64,000 bases of DNA from NCBI RefSeq assembly GCF_013359695.1, contig NZ_JABFMU010000023.1:1-64000 (forward strand), read 5' to 3'. How positions within the stretch are numbered: position 1 is the first letter of the stretch; each line of letters begins with the position of its first letter. The stretch comes from Pseudomonas sp. C2B4. GTDB taxonomy: Bacteria > Pseudomonadota > Gammaproteobacteria > Pseudomonadales > Pseudomonadaceae. The notes under the pieces were generated by a model. That model saw only the letters and a list, made by a program, of their open reading frames with translations. It did not search any database and was not told the origin of the DNA. Below, one piece after another: positions 61,257 to 64,000 of the stretch. Both the position numbers and the translations under genes were made by a program.

Positions 61257-61601
61257 TCAGCCCAGGATCAGATAGGCCTTGCGCACGGTCTGACGGATCT
61301 CCCAGGTGCCTTGGGTATTAGCGGTGAAGTACAGCGCATCACCGGCACGGAACTCCACCGGAGCGCCATCATCCGGCGTGAAACTGCCCTCGCCGCTGAT
61401 GATGTAGCTGTACTCAGCTTGCGCCACCTGGCGGCGGAAGCGGCCTTCGCTGCACTCCCAGAAACCGCTGGTCGCGCCGCCGGACACCGAGCAATGAGCC
61501 GCCAGACTCGCCTTGGCCACCGGCTCGCCCAGCGGCTGGCCGACCGCCAGCGGATCTGTGAAGCAATGTTCGCCGTCGATACGAATGAGCGTTGGGTTCA
61601 T
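61257..61601 (-). CDS. Cupin-domain protein (DUF861/ureidoglycine-type)
   Basis: 114 residues with one cupin barrel: SGFWECSEGRFRRQV, AEYSYIISGEGSFTPDDGAP and FRAGDALYFTANTQGTWEIR. This DUF861-type small cupin is related to (S)-ureidoglycine aminohydrolase-like proteins; exact reaction unknown. Nine bases downstream of the oxidoreductase gene, hence co-transcribed. Confidence 0.8.
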   Translation of the reverse strand: MNPTLIRIDGEHCFTDPLAVGQPLGEPVAKASLAAHCSVSGGATSGFWECSEGRFRRQVAQAEYSYIISGEGSFTPDDGAPVEFRAGDALYFTANTQGTWEIRQTVRKAYLILG

Positions 61602-61610
61602 GTCATGTCC

Positions 61611-63017
61611 TCAAGATTTGTCTTCCAGCCCAGCGGGGGCGAAACGCGCCAGGAAGCGGTCCAGCACAGCGGGAGGCATGCCGGCCAGTTCTGCACGTTC
61701 CTTGCGGATCACGGCATTGCGAACCATCGAGCCGCCGATATAGCGCAGGGGTTCGGGCGGGAAACGGCGGCAGGCGCGTTCCACCAGCGGGCAACGGCTC
61801 CAGGGGTTGTCTACGCCCAACGCAAGGCTCGCCAGGATGCGCCCGCCCAGGCGGCTTGGCCCTACTCCGTTACCACTCCAGCCGATGCCGTAATGGATGT
61901 TCGCTTGGCCGCCCAGGCGACCGAAGATGGGCAGGCTGTCGTAGGTACGGTCGATCGGACCGGACCAGCGATGGGTTACCCCAACATCGCACAGGGCGGG
62001 GTAGGTCCGGCGCAGGTCCGCTTCGGTCAATTCCAGACTGGAGGCATCCTCGCTGAACACCGTGCCGATGCGCGAGCCGTAGGCGAGCGCGCCAGTCCCT
62101 TTGCCAAAGGCGATACGCCCATCCCGCGTGGTGCGGTAGTAGTCGACCATTAGTTGTGAGTCGGTGATGGCCTCGCCGCCCTTCCAACCGGTGGCGGCCA
62201 GGCGCTCGGGCACTGCCTCGGTGACCACGATCGAGCTGTTCACCGGTACCATCAACGCTGCCAGCTCTGGAAGCGCTGCGGCCCAAGCATTGGTAGCCAG
62301 CACTACTTGCCGAGCCTGTACCTTTCCCTGGCGGGTGTCGACCTGGACCGGTTCGCCGGGCTGGATCTCGGTCACGGCGCAATGCTCTCGGATTTCCACT
62401 CCGTTTTCCAGTGCTACCCGCCGTAGGCCGCGCGCAAGCAGCGCCGGCTGGACCGTGGCGTTGCTACGCTCGAACACCCCGGCCAGGTGAATGGCCGACC
62501 CGGTGCGCCTAGCCACCTCTTCACTGCTCAAGCGCTCGAAGGGCTGTACACCCAAGCGCTCGCAGGCCGCCAGGGTTCCGTTCCAGGCGTCCACGTGCGC
62601 CGGGGTCGTGGCCGTCCACAGCCAGCCCTTGCGCTGGTAATGGGCGTCAATCCCATGGGCCTGGCAAAAGTCGCCCAGTTCCTCGATCGCCTGCTCAGCG
62701 CTTTCACCTAGGAATTTTGCTTCACGCTCGTCGCAGAAGCTGCGCAGCGTGCCGATCTTGGGCCACCATGACATCACAAAGCCGCCATTGCGGCCTGACG
62801 CGCCACCGCCGCAGACGTCCTGCTCGATGATCATTACCCGGGCATCGGGCTCCATCTGCTTAATGGTCAGGGCCGTCCAGAGTCCAACGAAGCCTCCACC
62901 GATGATCAAAATGTCCACCGACTCCTGTGCCAGCGATTGAGGCGTGAGCGAGTCAGTGAAATCGGCAGCTTCCATCCAGTAACTGGGCTTCAATGGAGGG
63001 GTCGGGTTTAGTTTCAT
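61611..63017 (-). CDS. FAD-dependent amine/amino-acid oxidoreductase (DAO family)
   Basis: 468 residues from MKLNPTPPLKPSYWMEA. FAD-binding GxGxxG-type motif VDILIIGGGFVGLWTALTIK, GGGASGRNGGFVMSWW, later VVLATNAWAAALPELA and the C-terminal HYGIGWSGNGVGPSRLGGRI. DAO-family enzymes oxidise C-N bonds of amines or D-amino acids. The clustering with a hydantoinase-type gene and PucR regulator suggests use of a cyclic or N-substituted nitrogen compound; substrate unknown. Confidence 0.85.
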   Translation of the reverse strand: MKLNPTPPLKPSYWMEAADFTDSLTPQSLAQESVDILIIGGGFVGLWTALTIKQMEPDARVMIIEQDVCGGGASGRNGGFVMSWWPKIGTLRSFCDEREAKFLGESAEQAIEELGDFCQAHGIDAHYQRKGWLWTATTPAHVDAWNGTLAACERLGVQPFERLSSEEVARRTGSAIHLAGVFERSNATVQPALLARGLRRVALENGVEIREHCAVTEIQPGEPVQVDTRQGKVQARQVVLATNAWAAALPELAALMVPVNSSIVVTEAVPERLAATGWKGGEAITDSQLMVDYYRTTRDGRIAFGKGTGALAYGSRIGTVFSEDASSLELTEADLRRTYPALCDVGVTHRWSGPIDRTYDSLPIFGRLGGQANIHYGIGWSGNGVGPSRLGGRILASLALGVDNPWSRCPLVERACRRFPPEPLRYIGGSMVRNAVIRKERAELAGMPPAVLDRFLARFAPAGLEDKS

Positions 63018-63380
63018 TGTGATTCCCCACGGTGCGGTATTTTTAGGTACTGACAGTTTCCCAGTACCTGGGGGCTCCAACAATTAAGCTACGGTAGGAA
63101 AACGGCGCGGGGGCTCGTTCGATCGTATGAGCGGGGCGTTGGCTGAAGTGCTGGCATTGCGTTTTCAGCAGTTCCGCCCTTATCGAGGGCACTCCTTATC
63201 TGTCACCGCGCGTGCTTGCTCACTGCGCAGGGCCTGTAGGTGCGGCCTTGCCCGCGATGAAATCGTACGAATGTATGAGCCACCCCGCCCATTTGTTGGT
63301 TGCGACCGATTGAGCCCGCGCGCCCCAAGTAGGAACGTAGGGACGTGCAACCAAAAACAATAAACGCGGAGAAACATCGT
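63018..63380. promoter_or_regulatory. Divergent intergenic region of the catabolic genes
   Basis: About 360 bases between the leftward oxidoreductase and the rightward hydantoinase gene. It must hold both promoters. GAGAAA precedes the rightward start. No clear operator or terminator was identified. Confidence 0.4.
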
Positions 63381-64000
63381 ATGTGGAGAGTAGGCGTTGA
63401 TGTGGGTGGAACCTTTACCGACCTGTTCGCCTGGGAGGAAACCTCAGGTAAGCAGGTGACGGCGAAAGTCCTCACCACCAAGCAAGACCGTTCGATTGCG
63501 GTCCTAGAAGCCATCGACAAGGCCGGTATCGCCATCGCCGATATCTCGCACCTGATGCATGGCACCACTACCGCGACCAATGCGCTGATCGAGCGCAGCT
63601 ACCCTGACGCAGTCTTTATTACCACGGAGGGTTTCCGCGATACCCTCGAAATCGGTCGGCAACATCGGGAACACCTGTACGATCCGTACCAGACCAAGCC
63701 CAAGCCGATCATCAAGCGCCGCCACCGTTACACCGTGCCCGAGCGTACCAATGTCCGTGGCGAATCCGAACGCCCGCTGGATGTCGCGGCCGCTACCGAG
63801 GTCTCTCGGCGCATCCGGGATTCCGGTATCCGCTCCGTGGGAATCGGGTTCATCAACTCTTATGCCAGCGGCGATCACGAGCGGCAGATGCGTGACATCC
63901 TGCTTGAGCACTGCCCGGACGTGCACGTCGTGCTGTCCTCCGATACTCGCCCGGTCTTTCGTGAACATGGTCGTTTCACCACCACGGCGGTACGCGCAGC
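63381..64000 (+). CDS. Hydantoinase/oxoprolinase A-type enzyme (3' end outside window)
   Basis: The first 206 codons are in the window. It begins MWRVGVDVGGTFTDLFAWEE, the phosphate-binding start of the hydantoinase A N-terminal domain, and continues KVLTTKQDRSIAVLEAIDKA, LMHGTTTATNALIERS and GFRDTLEIGRQHREHLYD. These ATP-dependent enzymes open hydantoin-like or 5-oxoproline rings or carboxylate substrates, usually with a B subunit encoded next, here outside the window. Confidence 0.9.
   Translation, partial: MWRVGVDVGGTFTDLFAWEETSGKQVTAKVLTTKQDRSIAVLEAIDKAGIAIADISHLMHGTTTATNALIERSYPDAVFITTEGFRDTLEIGRQHREHLYDPYQTKPKPIIKRRHRYTVPERTNVRGESERPLDVAAATEVSRRIRDSGIRSVGIGFINSYASGDHERQMRDILLEHCPDVHVVLSSDTRPVFREHGRFTTTAVRA

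Noticed and set aside
1..64000. CRISPR array or tRNA genes
   Set aside because: No regularly spaced identical repeats with unique spacers, and no tRNA-like cloverleaf recognised by eye.

Overview
The window reads as part of a large conjugative plasmid of a Pseudomonas, probably from the P. fluorescens group. It has a plasmid replication gene with an iteron-rich putative origin, ParA/ParB/KorA-type maintenance genes and a disrupted rulB (UV-mutagenesis) locus. It also has a complete VirB-type type IV secretion set, a MobF (TrwC-like) relaxase with its coupling protein and TrwA-like accessory protein, and a StbABC stability operon. The gene set resembles IncP-9 and IncW/R388-type backbones, but the incompatibility group is inferred, not proven. 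A block of clearly chromosomal Pseudomonas genes with REP sequences lies inside the plasmid.

Layout. 1-5.2 kb: end of a mobile island (tyrosine recombinase, small partner protein, TrlF-type PHP-ATPase defence candidate) inserted in rulB. 5.2-7.0 kb: 3' part of rulB and a small terminator-bounded interval. 7.0-13.3 kb: leftward backbone block (DUF1173-like gene, rep and iterons, resolvase, korA-parB-parA). 13.9-26.6 kb: rightward conjugation operon virB2-virB11, a VirB1-like transglycosylase, a TrbM/MpfK-like gene, a phospholipase-D nuclease and two KfrB-like proteins. 26.7-34.5 kb: a transposon graveyard made of a 247-bp miniature element, a unit with Tn402-type ends carrying an AbrB/PIN toxin-antitoxin pair and a resolvase, a 5'-truncated Tn21-like tnpA, a helicase fragment and an IS1182-family element. 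34.5-42.75 kb: captured chromosomal DNA with ung, an AbrB-family membrane protein gene, tctABC, an OprD-family porin and tctD with a truncated tctE. 42.75-43.5 kb: a 782-bp miniature Tn3-like unit. 43.9-49.6 kb: a protein built of five HTH repeats, then relaxase, coupling protein and TrwA-like protein. 49.6-51.6 kb: putative oriT, StbA-type repeats, stbABC. 51.7-57.8 kb: leading-region-like block with a SprT-like protease, ssb, a DUF932 gene, a second KorA-like gene and several small unknown genes, interspersed with strongly structured intergenic DNA. 57.8-64 kb: repeats, a resolvase and a catabolic cargo block (PucR regulator, cupin, FAD oxidoreductase, start of a hydantoinase/oxoprolinase A gene).

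How it fits together. ParA/ParB, KorA, StbABC, the resolvase and Rep would maintain the plasmid. The VirB channel, coupling protein and relaxase would transfer it. Two families of dispersed palindromes, TTCTCGC(A/G)TGCGAGAA at six places and CTGTATCGTACTATACAG-like at four, look like operators tying backbone genes together, possibly bound by the KorA-like or ParB proteins.

The most unusual material is in 52.6-57.0 kb. Two tandem copies of a ~240-nt sequence differ mainly by paired changes that preserve a multi-branched fold, and the first ends in an intrinsic terminator. A second ~100-nt structured motif occurs twice with compensatory changes. A hairpin 5' leader precedes three genes. I cannot assign these to any family I know.
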